From positions 225,793-289,792 of the forward strand of contig QWRD01000001.1 of the NCBI GenBank assembly GCA_003670575.1: 64,000 nt of DNA. Direction: 5' to 3'. The translations under genes and the position numbers were made by a program. The stretch comes from Chloroflexota bacterium (GTDB lineage Bacteria; Chloroflexota; Dehalococcoidia; UBA2979). The notes beneath the pieces are model-generated. The model did not search any database and was not told the origin of the DNA. It saw only the letters and a program-made list of their open reading frames with translations. Shown one piece after another: positions 8,086 to 16,650 of this stretch; positions within the stretch are counted from its first letter, which is position 1; each line of letters opens with the position of its first letter.

Positions 8086-8120
8086 ATTATATCGGTTGCT
8101 GTCTGCAAATATGCGCATAT
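8086..8120. promoter_or_regulatory. Leaderless arsR promoter and ATATGCGCATAT operator
   Basis: On the minus strand TATAAT occupies 8091-8086 and the GTG codon of the ArsR gene begins at 8079, where transcription should start. A perfect 12-bp palindrome, ATATGCGCATAT, lies at 8109-8120 within a longer AT-rich imperfect palindrome, in a region otherwise GC-rich. Its place between the regulator and the divergent SulP remnant suggests an ArsR operator. No clear -35 box is seen. Confidence 0.6.
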
Positions 8121-8158
8121 ATGAAACTAACAATCGTGGTAGTCGATAGCGCTGGGTC

Positions 8159-9827
8159 GTGACGTCGAGGCGCGTGGCGGGGCCCTCGTCCACTGCGCGT
8201 GTCCGGCGCGACCTCTTGGCGGGCGTGGTCGTCGGGGTGATCGCGTTGCCACTTTCGATCGCGCTGGCGGTCGCGGTCGGGGTATCGCCGGTCGCGGGCT
8301 TATACACGGCGGCGTTCGCCGGAGCGGCGGCGACGCTCTTCGGTGGGTCGCGTTACAACATCACGGGGCCGACGGCGGCGCTGGTGCCGGTACTCAGCCA
8401 CGTTGTGCTGGCGCATGGCGCTGCGGCGCTGCCGATGGTCGGCCTCCTGGCTGGCCTGCTCCTGCTCGCGATGAGCGCACTACGGGCCGGGCGGCTGATG
8501 CGCTACATGCCGGGGTTGGTGGTCGTCGGGTTCACGGCGGGCATCGCACTGTCATCGCGTTCGGCCAGCTGAACACGCTGCTCGCGGTGTGGGGCATCGA
8601 TCCGGCGCTGGAGCAGTTCCATGCGAGGCTGGCGGACACTATCCGACATCTGGGGAGCGTGAGCCCGACTACGCCGCTGCTGGGGCTGGCGTCGCTTGCG
8701 GTGCTGGTGATCTGGCGGCGCGTGCCGGTGTTGCATCGGGTACCCGGCCCGCTGGTGGTGGTGTCGGGCGCAACTGCGCTCGCGTGGTGGCTCGGCCTCG
8801 ATACGCCGACGCTGGCGAGCCGCTACGGCGTCATCGAGTCGGCGAAGCCGCGGCCGTCGCTCGCGTTCCTCGATTGGTCGCTGGCGTGGGTGGTGCTGCC
8901 TTCGGCGTTCGCGGTTGCTGCCCTCGGCGGTATCGAGACGCTGTTGAGCGCCGTAGTGGCGGACGACATGACGACGACGCGACGCCGCCACGCCGCCACG
9001 ATCCAAACCGCGAGCTGTTCGGTCAGGGCATCGCGAACATCGTCAGTCCGATCATGGGTGGGATGCCCGCGACCGCCGCGATTGCGCGGACGGCGGCTGG
9101 CATTCGCGCGGGTGGTGACTCGCGTCTGACTGGTGTCGTGCATTCGGCGACGGTGCTGGCGTCCACGCTGGTGCTGGGTCCGCTGGCGGGGCATATCCCG
9201 TTGGCCGTGCTGGCGGCGGTGTTGTGGTCCGTCGCATGGAACATCGCAGAGGCGCCCGAGATCGTCCGACTGGTGCGTCGTGCGCCGCGCGAGGATGTGT
9301 TCATCCTGCTCGCAACCATTGGCATCACGCTGTTCCTCGACCTGACGTACGCCATCGGCTTCGGTGTGTTGGCCTCGGCGGTGCTGCTGGTGCGGCGGCT
9401 GACGAGGGTTCCCGGCGCGCAGGAGTTGCTGCCGGACGAGGAGGGGCGCACCCAGCAGGTGTCACAGGAGTTGAGCGACCTGATTTAGTCCCGGCCAGAC
9501 ATCACCGTCTTCACCGCGTCCGGTCTGCTCTCGTTCCATTGCGCCGCCGCGTTCGAGTACGAGTTGACCGCGGAACGACGCGGGCCGCTCATTCTGCGCA
9601 TGAAGGATGTGCACTACATCGATACGACGGGGCTGCTCACGCTGGAGGAAGTGGTGAAGCACCGTCGTCGAGAAGGCGAGCGCACCATGCTGTCGTTCAT
9701 TCAGCCTGAGGTACGCGGCGTGCTCGATCGCTTCGGGCTGATCGACCTCGTCGGCCGGGAGAACGTGTTCGTGGCGACGCGCGATGCGATCCAGTCGGTG
9801 CCGCTGGTGGCTCTCGGCGGTGTCTGA
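8159..9827 (+). pseudogene. SulP family sulfate/bicarbonate transporter with STAS domain, disrupted
   Basis: The sequence covers a whole SulP permease plus cytoplasmic STAS domain but in three pieces. It begins at GTG 8159 (RRDLLAGVVVGVIALPLSIALA). A single-base loss at about 8550 moves the frame where VGFTAGIAL should continue into VIAFGQLNT. A perfect 8-bp tandem duplication, CCGCCACG at 8985-8992 and 8993-9000, moves it again; removing one copy restores RRRHDPNRELFGQG. A TAG at 9486-9488 then separates the permease from the STAS part (ITVFTASGLLSF ... YIDTTGLLTLEEVV). Repairing the two indels gives 1662 bases, exactly 554 codons including the stop, the usual SulP length. Not functional as read, unless these are sequence errors. 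Confidence 0.88.
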
Positions 9828-10624
9828 GGTGGCGCACCCACCATCGTGCCGAGCAGGACTCGGCACGATGGTGGGCGTGTGTGCGTTTCGGTCGGCGGGC
9901 GCATACGCCTGCATCGGCGACGACTTGATGATCCCGAAGACCGCCCCCTGCGGATCGCGCAGGATGGCGAAGCGGCCGGGCATGATGTCCGCCGGCTCCT
10001 GCAGCACGGTGGCGCCGAGGTTCCGCGCGGATGTCGTGGCGGCGTCAGTGTCGGCAACCTCGAAGTACACGCACCATACGTTCGGCATCGGGCACATTTC
10101 GGGGGTCTTCGTCATCAGGCCCGCGCGCTGTTCCCCGGCCGGGCCGAGCAGGATGTAGGGCGGCGCGTCCGGGCCCATGTTCATCGTCTGGTGCGGCACG
10201 TCGAGGATGGCGGTGAAGAAGTCGGCGGCGCGGTCCGCGTCGTCAGTCATCAACTCGCACCAGGTGACCATGGTCGGCTCGTTCACCCGGCCGAAGCCTT
10301 GGTGGCTCTTTGCCTCCCACAGCGAGACGACACCGCCGGTGGGGTCGAGGATCACCGCCATACGACCGACATCCATCACGTCCATCGGCGGCAGGATCAC
10401 CGTGCCGCCAGCTGCTGCCACCTTCGCGACTGCGGCACTGGCGTCGTCGACGGCGATGTAGACGCTCCAGTGGGGCGGGATGCCACTGGCTTGCTCATCC
10501 TTGTTTTGTACGCTGAGGCCGACCAGCCAAACAGGCGGGAGTAGACCGTCCGCGCGCCTTGCTCGTCGTTGGTCATGAGTTCAACCCAGCTCGGTACGCC
10601 TTGCTTGTGTCAGTCGACCTTCAT
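9462..10624 (-). pseudogene. Two-domain VOC (glyoxalase-like) protein, disrupted
   Basis: A tandem glyoxalase-like gene of the type with SWVELMTND and TWCELMTDD domain openings. ATG 10624 has AGGGAG upstream, but codon 5 is TGA (10612-10610). The frame then reads HKQGVPSWVELMTNDEQGARTVYSRLFGW. A frameshift near 10530 is needed to continue as GLSVQNKDEQASGIPPHWSVYIAVDD and into the frame open from 10421. The second domain ends at about 9912 (GAVFGIIKSS), yet no stop occurs until 9462, so the frame runs through the terminator hairpin and into the opposite SulP remnant. Three separate lesions make this a pseudogene, decayed in parallel with its convergent neighbour. Confidence 0.82.
9837..9875. 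terminator. 17-bp hairpin between convergent pseudogenes
   Basis: CCCACCATCGTGCCGAG at 9837-9853 pairs perfectly with its complement at 9859-9875 around a CAGGA loop. It starts 10 bases after the end of the SulP/STAS remnant, so it is a likely bidirectional terminator left from when both flanking genes were intact. Confidence 0.8.
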
Positions 10625-10755
10625 CGTGCTCCCTGCCTTCTCCGTGCGCGTTCCGCTGTGTGCACATCCACGGTAGGCACCATCTGTGGTCGCGCTGTAG
10701 ACGTCCCGCAGGGCAGAGCTGGTGTTCTCACCGTGTCAGCCGTTGAAACCGCATC

Positions 10756-10783
10756 GCAAGGCAGCCCGGACGGGCCGCCTTGC
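10756..10783 (-). terminator. Hairpin after the Gfo/Idh gene
   Basis: GCAAGGC-A-GCCCG at 10756-10768 pairs with CGGGC-C-GCCTTGC at 10771-10783, with one internal mismatch and a two-base loop centre. It lies 17 bases past the stop of the leftward Gfo/Idh gene. The 176 bases between that gene and the VOC remnant hold nothing else I recognise. Confidence 0.55.
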
Positions 10784-10799
10784 ACGAGAATGGGGGGCG

Positions 10800-11897
10800 C
10801 TACAGCCGCTGGCGCTGGCCGCTGTCCGAGGCGCGCTCGATAGCATCGATGATGCGGTGCAGCTCCACGGCGGTGTCGAAGTCAGCGGTGACCGGCGCGG
10901 TGCCGCCGGAGCCGATCGCGGCAGCGAGCTCGCGGTAGACCTGGCTCACGTTTGCGGGCGCGCCACTCGGCGTGCCGGGCGGGCGCTGGTACGCCTCGCT
11001 CAGCGCGAGCGGGTCGAGCGCAGCCTCGCCACGCTTGCCGAGCAGCACGGTGAGTTCCGCTGTGTTGGGTGCGGACTCGCCGCGCAGCAGCACGGTGCCC
11101 TCCGTGCCATGGACCTCGAGGTGGAAGCCGCTCCCGAGCACCGGCACCGTCTCGATGTGCATCGCGACCAGCGCGCCGTTGGCGAGCTCCGCGTCGACCA
11201 CGACGTTGTCCGGCGCGGTGGGGTGGAGCACCTCGTTGGTGCCTTGCACCACCACGTCCGGAAACAGCGTGCGCACCGTCGCCGAGAGCGCCGCGATCTC
11301 GCCGAGGGCGTAACGCAGGCTGTCGATGGCGTGGCCCCCCTGAATGGTGAGCACGGTCGCGCCCATGTCTTTGTCGATCTGCCAGTGCAGCGTGCCCGCG
11401 CGCGCTCCCGCGCCGCTCCCGCTCACGACCATCGTCGCGGAGACCACCTCGCCGATCTCGCCGGCGGCGATCAGGTCGCGCACCTGGTTGATGGCGGGGT
11501 TGCTGCGCCCCTGCAGGCCGACCTGGTGGATGACACCTTTCGCGTGCGCGAGGTCACGCAGTTCGATGGCCTCGCGCAGGTTCGCGCCCAGCGGCCACTC
11601 GCAGAAGACGTGCTTGCCCGCGTCCAGCGCCGCCTTCACGAGCGCGTAGTGCGAGGGAACACGCACCGCCACCACGATGAGGTCGACCTCCGGGTGATTC
11701 GCCATTGCCTCGACGTTGTCGAACGCGAGCGGGACGCCGAAGCGATCCGCGGTGGCGCGAGCGGTCTCCATGCGGGTGGTGCACACGGCGCGCACCTCGA
11801 ACTCCGGGACGGCGGCGAGCGCCGGGAGGTGGGCACGCGTGCCCCAGCCGTAGTCGAGGTTCGCCCCGACGATGCCTACTCGAATGCGGTCTGCCAT
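10800..11897 (-). CDS. Gfo/Idh/MocA family oxidoreductase
   Basis: 365-residue NAD(P)-dependent dehydrogenase. RIRVGIVGANLDYGWGTRAHLPAL is the Rossmann nucleotide-binding opening (a little longer than usual between the glycines). HVFCEWPLGANLREA replaces the common EKPLA motif, whose Lys is often catalytic, so activity may be altered. GTLHWQIDKDMGATVLTIQGGHAIDSLRYALGE contains the family's catalytic-region GGH-D. The start at 11897 follows GAAGGAGG closely. Together with the SDR and MFS upstream it looks like a small sugar, polyol or aromatic-acid catabolic unit. The substrate is unknown. Confidence 0.9.
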   Translation of the reverse strand: MADRIRVGIVGANLDYGWGTRAHLPALAAVPEFEVRAVCTTRMETARATADRFGVPLAFDNVEAMANHPEVDLIVVAVRVPSHYALVKAALDAGKHVFCEWPLGANLREAIELRDLAHAKGVIHQVGLQGRSNPAINQVRDLIAAGEIGEVVSATMVVSGSGAGARAGTLHWQIDKDMGATVLTIQGGHAIDSLRYALGEIAALSATVRTLFPDVVVQGTNEVLHPTAPDNVVVDAELANGALVAMHIETVPVLGSGFHLEVHGTEGTVLLRGESAPNTAELTVLLGKRGEAALDPLALSEAYQRPPGTPSGAPANVSQVYRELAAAIGSGGTAPVTADFDTAVELHRIIDAIERASDSGQRQRL

Positions 11898-12002
11898 CGA
11901 TGGCCTCCTTCTGTGTGCATGTTCCAGTGCGGACGCGCCGCGTTTCATGTGTTCGATTGGTGACACTGGGCGGCGAGGGTGTCGTCGCCTAGCCCCCGCG
12001 CG

Positions 12003-12791
12003 CTACAAAATCGTGCGGCCGCCGTCGATGGCGATGGTCTGGCCGGTGACGTAGGCCGCGGCCTCCGAGGCGAGGTAGACCGCCAGCAGTCCCACCTCGC
12101 GCGTCAGGCCCATGCGGCGCAGCGGGACGGTGGTCGCGGCCTGCGCGTTGCGGCGCTCCCAGTCGGCGTCGGTCATCGCCTCGCGGTCGGGGAAGGTGCC
12201 GGGGGCGATGCCGTTCACGCGCACCCCGTATGGCGCCCACTCCAGCGCGAGCGACTCCGTAAAACGCGTGAGGCCGGTCTTGGCGGCGGCGTACGCGCTC
12301 ATGTTCGGCCCGCCCTTGAGCGCGGCGAACGAGGAGATGTTGATGACGCAGCCCTCGCCGCGCTCCAGCAGTTGCGGGCCGAACATGTGGCAGGCGAGGT
12401 AGGCCTGCGTGAGGTTGATATCGATCACGTGGTGCCACTCGGCGGGGGTCATCACGTGGCCGGTCGCGCCCGGAGCGGCAGCGACCGCGCCCTGGATCGA
12501 GTCGCCGAGGCAGTTGATGAGCACGTCCACCCCGCCGAGGTCGGCCATCACGCGGGGGAGCAGCGCCTTCATCGACTCCGCGTTGGTGCCGTCGGCGGCC
12601 CAGCCGAAGCCGGCGCGGCCGCGCGCGCGCACCTCCTCGGCGACCTGCTGCGCGCTCGCCTCGCCGAGGCTCGTGACGCCAACGTCGGCACCCGCGTCGG
12701 CCATCGCCAGCGCGATGCCCTTGCCGATGCCTCGGCCCGCGCCCGTGATCAGCACGCGGGCCCCGGTCAGGTCGAACTCTGTGAGCGCCAT
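12003..12791 (-). CDS. SDR family oxidoreductase
   Basis: 262-residue classical short-chain dehydrogenase/reductase. TGAGRGIGKG binds the dinucleotide. The catalytic site is Ser in INISSF and YAAAK, with NCLGDS in place of the usual NNAG. The C-terminus YVTGQTIAIDGGRTIL is typical of FabG-like enzymes. ATG 12791 is preceded by GGAGGAGGGG. An insertion AAAPGATGHVMTPAEWHHV before the catalytic region is longer than in most FabG proteins. The following Gfo/Idh gene is 105 bases downstream on the same strand and the MFS gene is 95 bases upstream. Confidence 0.9.
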   Translation of the reverse strand: MALTEFDLTGARVLITGAGRGIGKGIALAMADAGADVGVTSLGEASAQQVAEEVRARGRAGFGWAADGTNAESMKALLPRVMADLGGVDVLINCLGDSIQGAVAAAPGATGHVMTPAEWHHVIDINLTQAYLACHMFGPQLLERGEGCVINISSFAALKGGPNMSAYAAAKTGLTRFTESLALEWAPYGVRVNGIAPGTFPDREAMTDADWERRNAQAATTVPLRRMGLTREVGLLAVYLASEAAAYVTGQTIAIDGGRTIL

Positions 12792-12886
12792 CGTTGTGCC
12801 CCTCCTCCTGCGCGTGTCGTTGTCTTGTCTCGAGAGCGTACGAGCGATGACCGCGCGGCGGAACAGGGCGCGCGCGACTCGCGCCC

Positions 12887-14206
12887 TCAGTCGGCGGCGG
12901 CGGCGGCTGGGACGAGCGCGGGCGTCAGATGGTGCGCGAGCGGCCTCGGCGGCTTCGAGACGAAGATCAGCGCCGCTGCTACCGCGAAGAAGCTGAAGGA
13001 TATCTCCCACACCGTGCTGGCGGCGAAGCCGGCGTCCAGCAGGTAGCCGAAGAGCGGCGCGCCGAGCCCGGAGGCGACGATGGAGACCGGCATCACGATG
13101 CCACGGATCGCGCCGAGGTGGCGGCGGCCGAAGTAGTTGGGGAAGAACAGGTTATTCAGCGCGGTGTACGCGCCCGCCGCGGAGCCCCACAGCACGTTGT
13201 GCGCGACGATCGTCCACGGCTCGCCGTTGCTGATGATCATCGGCACGATCGAAGCGGCGAAGCCAATCAGCCCTGCACATCCGACATAACGGATCGGGAA
13301 GCGATCGGCGAACAATCCCACCACCATGATCGAGCCCACCACCGTCAGCGGGTCGAGCGCGGTGCCCAGCCCGACGAGCGTCGGCGACATCCCGGTGCTG
13401 GTCCAGAACCCGACCCGGTACACGAGCGTCCCGGTGAGCGCGGCGCCCGCAATCGCCAGCGCCGCCAGTGCGAGCCACATCGTCCCGGTGCGCAGCGCCT
13501 CGCGGGCGGTCCAGTCGATGGTCGTGATCAAGCGGGCGGACCGGCTGGTGGTGTCGACGACCGCGGACGGGTCGATCGGCGTCGCGTCGCCGTCGGGGTG
13601 CAGTCCAATGTCTTCCGGCGAGCGGCGGACGAAGAGCACGCTGACTGATACCACTACCGCCGCCACCACCGCACCGAAGATCATCGTGGTGTTACGCCAG
13701 CCCATGATGCCGATCATCCACTGGGTGATCGGGATCGTGAACACGGTGCCTGCTGCCATCCCCGTGCTCGCGATGGCGAGCGCGCGGCCTCGCTGGCGGA
13801 TGAACCACTTCGCCAGCGGCACCTGAGTCAGTAGCTGCCCGGCCGGTCCGCCGAACCCTGCGAGGCCGGAGACCGCGAACACGGCGTACGCCAGCCAGAG
13901 GCTATGTACCGTCCCCAGCGCAATCAGTCCGATGCCGCCAATCGCGCCGCAGATCGCGCCGACCCATCGCGCCCCGTGGCGGTCGATCATGATGCCGAGC
14001 ATTGGGCCGCTGAGCCCCGCGGCGAACAGCCGAAGCGTCAGCGACCAGGCCAGCGCGCTCTTCGGCACGCCGAGGTCTTCGCTCATCGGGCCGATGAGGA
14101 AGGAGAAGATCACTGCGTTCAGGGGGGAGACGGCGACGTTGATCGCCAGCGCTGACCATACCATCACCCAGCCGTAGTACAGGCGGTGCACAGGCAAGGC
14201 GCGCAT
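12887..14206 (-). CDS. MFS transporter (oxalate:formate antiporter-like)
   Basis: 439 residues with twelve predicted helices. YGWVMVWSALAINVAVSPLNAVIFSFLIGPMSEDLG is the opening typical of the OFA/monocarboxylate branch, and GIMIDRHGARWVGAI is the helix 2-3 MFS signature. The central loop (PEDIGLHPDGD) carries the short charged linker common in this branch. Probably imports the compound handled by the adjacent SDR and Gfo/Idh enzymes, likely a carboxylate. That role is inferred from position. Confidence 0.9.
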   Translation of the reverse strand: MRALPVHRLYYGWVMVWSALAINVAVSPLNAVIFSFLIGPMSEDLGVPKSALAWSLTLRLFAAGLSGPMLGIMIDRHGARWVGAICGAIGGIGLIALGTVHSLWLAYAVFAVSGLAGFGGPAGQLLTQVPLAKWFIRQRGRALAIASTGMAAGTVFTIPITQWMIGIMGWRNTTMIFGAVVAAVVVSVSVLFVRRSPEDIGLHPDGDATPIDPSAVVDTTSRSARLITTIDWTAREALRTGTMWLALAALAIAGAALTGTLVYRVGFWTSTGMSPTLVGLGTALDPLTVVGSIMVVGLFADRFPIRYVGCAGLIGFAASIVPMIISNGEPWTIVAHNVLWGSAAGAYTALNNLFFPNYFGRRHLGAIRGIVMPVSIVASGLGAPLFGYLLDAGFAASTVWEISFSFFAVAAALIFVSKPPRPLAHHLTPALVPAAAAAD

Positions 14207-14395
14207 CGGCTGCTCCAGACGTGAACGTCATGTGCGGGGGGTGTCACGGTATCTTACGCTTCACGCCGCCGTTCCTGTTGCCGTGGAGCGCATGTTGCAC
14301 CGTCGCGGCCGCGACCGTCCGATTGACCGCCCTGCTCCCTCGTCCGACCCTCGACGTGGACGGAACGATGCCGCCCGCACTCACATCGAGGAGCC

Positions 14396-15181
14396 ATGAG
14401 CACGCCGCCCACCCCGCCTCATCCGACGCCTCCACCTGAGCCGCGTTGGGATGCATCCCGTCTGTCAGGGGAGCGACGGTTCTTCGCGGGGCCGCAGTCT
14501 CGCCTCGCAGAGTTGTGGTGGGCGATCCAGGTGTTCGTGGAGTTCATCCGTGGATTTCGTGCGCTGCACTTCGTTGGTCCGTGCGTGACGGTGTTCGGCT
14601 CGGCGCGATTTGCCGAGGGGCACCCGTACTACACGTTGACCCGCGAGGTGGGCGCAGAACTTGCGCGCGAGGGGTTCATTGTGATGACGGGCGGCGGTCC
14701 CGGGCTGATGGAGGCCGCGAATCGCGGCGCGCGCGATGCGGGCGGCCGCAGTATTGGCTGCAACATCCAACTGCCGCTGGAGCAGCAGCCGAATCCGTAC
14801 TTGGATGTCTGGCTTGAGTTTCGGCACTTCTTCGTGCGCAAGGTCATGCTCGTGAAGTATTCGTACGCCTTCATCGTGATGCCCGGTGGGTTCGGTACCC
14901 TCGACGAGGCGTTCGAGGCGGCGACGCTGGTGCAGACCGGGAAGATCGAGGAGTTCCCGATCGTCTTCATGGGCACGGAGTTCTGGGCGCCGATCCGGGA
15001 GCAGTTGTACAGCCAGATGGTGCCCGCCGGCACGATCACTCAGGCCGAGGCAGATCGCGTGTTGTTCACCGATTCGCCGCAGGAGGCGGCTGCTGCGATC
15101 CAGCAGCGCGCACTCTCGCGGTTTGGGTTGCGATACGGCCCGCGGGTTCGCCCGCGTCGGCGGTTCTGGCTGTTCGAGTGA
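14396..15181 (+). CDS. TIGR00730 (LOG-type) Rossmann-fold phosphoribohydrolase
   Basis: 261-residue member of the lysine-decarboxylase-like/LOG family, which hydrolyses nucleoside 5'-monophosphates (cytokinin ribotides, AMP) to base and ribose phosphate. MTGGGPGLMEAANRGA and PGGFGTLDEAFEA are the two family motifs, and the Glu in PGGxGTxxE with the preceding Arg form the active site. It has a longer N-terminus (FFAGPQSRLAELWWAIQVFVEFIRGFRALHF), as in the larger bacterial group. GAGGAG precedes the ATG. The next gene, a flavoprotein, starts 49 bases on. Confidence 0.92.
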   Translation: MSTPPTPPHPTPPPEPRWDASRLSGERRFFAGPQSRLAELWWAIQVFVEFIRGFRALHFVGPCVTVFGSARFAEGHPYYTLTREVGAELAREGFIVMTGGGPGLMEAANRGARDAGGRSIGCNIQLPLEQQPNPYLDVWLEFRHFFVRKVMLVKYSYAFIVMPGGFGTLDEAFEAATLVQTGKIEEFPIVFMGTEFWAPIREQLYSQMVPAGTITQAEADRVLFTDSPQEAAAAIQQRALSRFGLRYGPRVRPRRRFWLFE

Positions 15182-15230
15182 GGGCTCCGCTCGTGCAGCT
15201 TACGCACATGGCCACGCTGGGATCGCGCTG

Positions 15231-16469
15231 ATGGAGCGCGTGGAGTTGGCGGTGGTGGGGGCGGGCGCTGCCGGGTTGATGGCGAGCATCCACGCTGGCC
15301 GCGTCGGACAGTCGACAGTCGTGCTGGATGGTGCGCGCGTGCTAGGCGCGAAAATCCTCGTGGCGGGCGGCGGGCGCTGCAACGTGACGCACGACGAGGT
15401 GGATGAGGGGGCGTACTTCGGCTCGACCCCTGCTGCGATCCGCCGTGTGCTGCGCGCGTTCGATGTACCTCGCACGATCGAGTTCTTCGCAGCGCTTGGC
15501 GTCACGTTGAAGCGCGAGGACACGGGCAAGTTGTTCCCGGTGACCGACAGTTCGCGCACCGTGTTGGACGCGCTGCTACGCGCCGCCCACGAGGCTGGCG
15601 CCGAGTTGCGGCACCCTCGACGTGTGCGCGATGTGGAGCGCATCGACGATGTCGAGGGCGTTGGGTACGTGGTGCGCGGCGATTGGGGAGAGTTGTATGC
15701 GCGTCGGTTGATCCTCGCGATGGGAGGGCAGAGCTTGCCGCGCTCCGGCAGTGACGGTTCGGGGTTTGCGCTCGCGCGGACGCTGGGACACCACGTGACG
15801 CCACGGCTGCTGCCGGCGCTGGTCGCGTTGACGCTCGCCGATGGCTGCTTCGTGCGCGGGCTGTCCGGGCTGGCGGCGGAGACACGTATCGAGGTGCGCG
15901 CGGCGACGGGCAAGCGACTGCACATGCGCAGCGGCGCAACGCTCTGCACGCACTTCGGACTCTCTGGCCCTGCGCCGATGGACATCAGCCGGTGCTGGCA
16001 AGACGCGCTGATCGATGATCCGGGCGCGCAGCTCGTCGTTAGTTGGTTACCACAGGAGACGGCGGCGTCGCTGGATGCGGCCTTGCAGGCGCTCGGCCCC
16101 GAGACGCCGTTGCGCTACCTCGCGGCGCGGCTGCCCGCGCGCCTCGCACGTGCGTTGTGCGAGCAGGCGGGCGTCGATCCCTCGACGCCGGGACATGCGC
16201 TGCGTCGCGAGCAACGTCGCGCGCTGGTTCACGCGGTGCTGGATGCACCGCTGCCGGTCACGGGCACGCGCGGCTGGGCGAACGCCGAGGCAACGGCAGG
16301 CGGCGTCCCGCTGAGCGAGGTGCATCTGGACACGATGGAGTCGCGTGTGTCTCCGGGGCTCTACCTCTGCGGCGAACTGCTCGACGTGGACGGCCACATC
16401 GGGGGGTACAACTTCCAGTGGGCGTGGTCGAGTGGCACCCTCGCGGGGCGAGGTGCGGCGAGAGGGTAG
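15231..16469 (+). CDS. NAD(P)/FAD-dependent oxidoreductase (HI0933/BaiN family)
   Basis: 412-residue flavoprotein. VELAVVGAGAAGLMASIHAGR is the FAD-binding dinucleotide fold, and LVAGGGRCNVTHDEVDEGAYFG is the HI0933 family hallmark. The C-terminus ETRVSPGLYLCGELLDVDGHIGGYNFQWAWSSG is the second FAD-contact block. BaiN of gut bacteria reduces bile-acid intermediates, but most members have no known substrate. The start at 15231 puts the Rossmann fold at the N-terminus; the longer frame to 14886 overlaps the previous gene. Confidence 0.92.
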   Translation: MERVELAVVGAGAAGLMASIHAGRVGQSTVVLDGARVLGAKILVAGGGRCNVTHDEVDEGAYFGSTPAAIRRVLRAFDVPRTIEFFAALGVTLKREDTGKLFPVTDSSRTVLDALLRAAHEAGAELRHPRRVRDVERIDDVEGVGYVVRGDWGELYARRLILAMGGQSLPRSGSDGSGFALARTLGHHVTPRLLPALVALTLADGCFVRGLSGLAAETRIEVRAATGKRLHMRSGATLCTHFGLSGPAPMDISRCWQDALIDDPGAQLVVSWLPQETAASLDAALQALGPETPLRYLAARLPARLARALCEQAGVDPSTPGHALRREQRRALVHAVLDAPLPVTGTRGWANAEATAGGVPLSEVHLDTMESRVSPGLYLCGELLDVDGHIGGYNFQWAWSSGTLAGRGAARG

Positions 16470-16494
16470 AAGCGCGGACCTACGCCGGGAGAAA

Positions 16495-16626
16495 GCCCCA
16501 CCCCAACCCTCCCCCGTACAGGGGGAGGGGGCTAGCACCGGAGTGGGAGAGGGTGGGATGTGGAGCCAAACGTTTGCTGCTCCCCTCGCCACGCTTGCGG
16601 GGAGAGGGGCCGGGGGTGAGGGCTCC
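16495..16626. repeat. Dispersed GC-rich palindromic repeat, copy 2
   Basis: Fills the gap between the convergent flavoprotein and metH genes. The first unit has CCCACCCCAACCCTCCCCC, a short GTACA centre, then GGGGGAGGGGG. The second, about 16579-16624, has CTCCCCTCGCCACG, CTTG, then CGGGGAGAGGGG and GTGAGGGCTCC. The first block of 19 bases is identical to copy 3 at 31734. May also stop transcription from both sides. Confidence 0.8.
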
Positions 16627-16650
16627 GAGTATCGCCGCTGAGGGCTCCTA

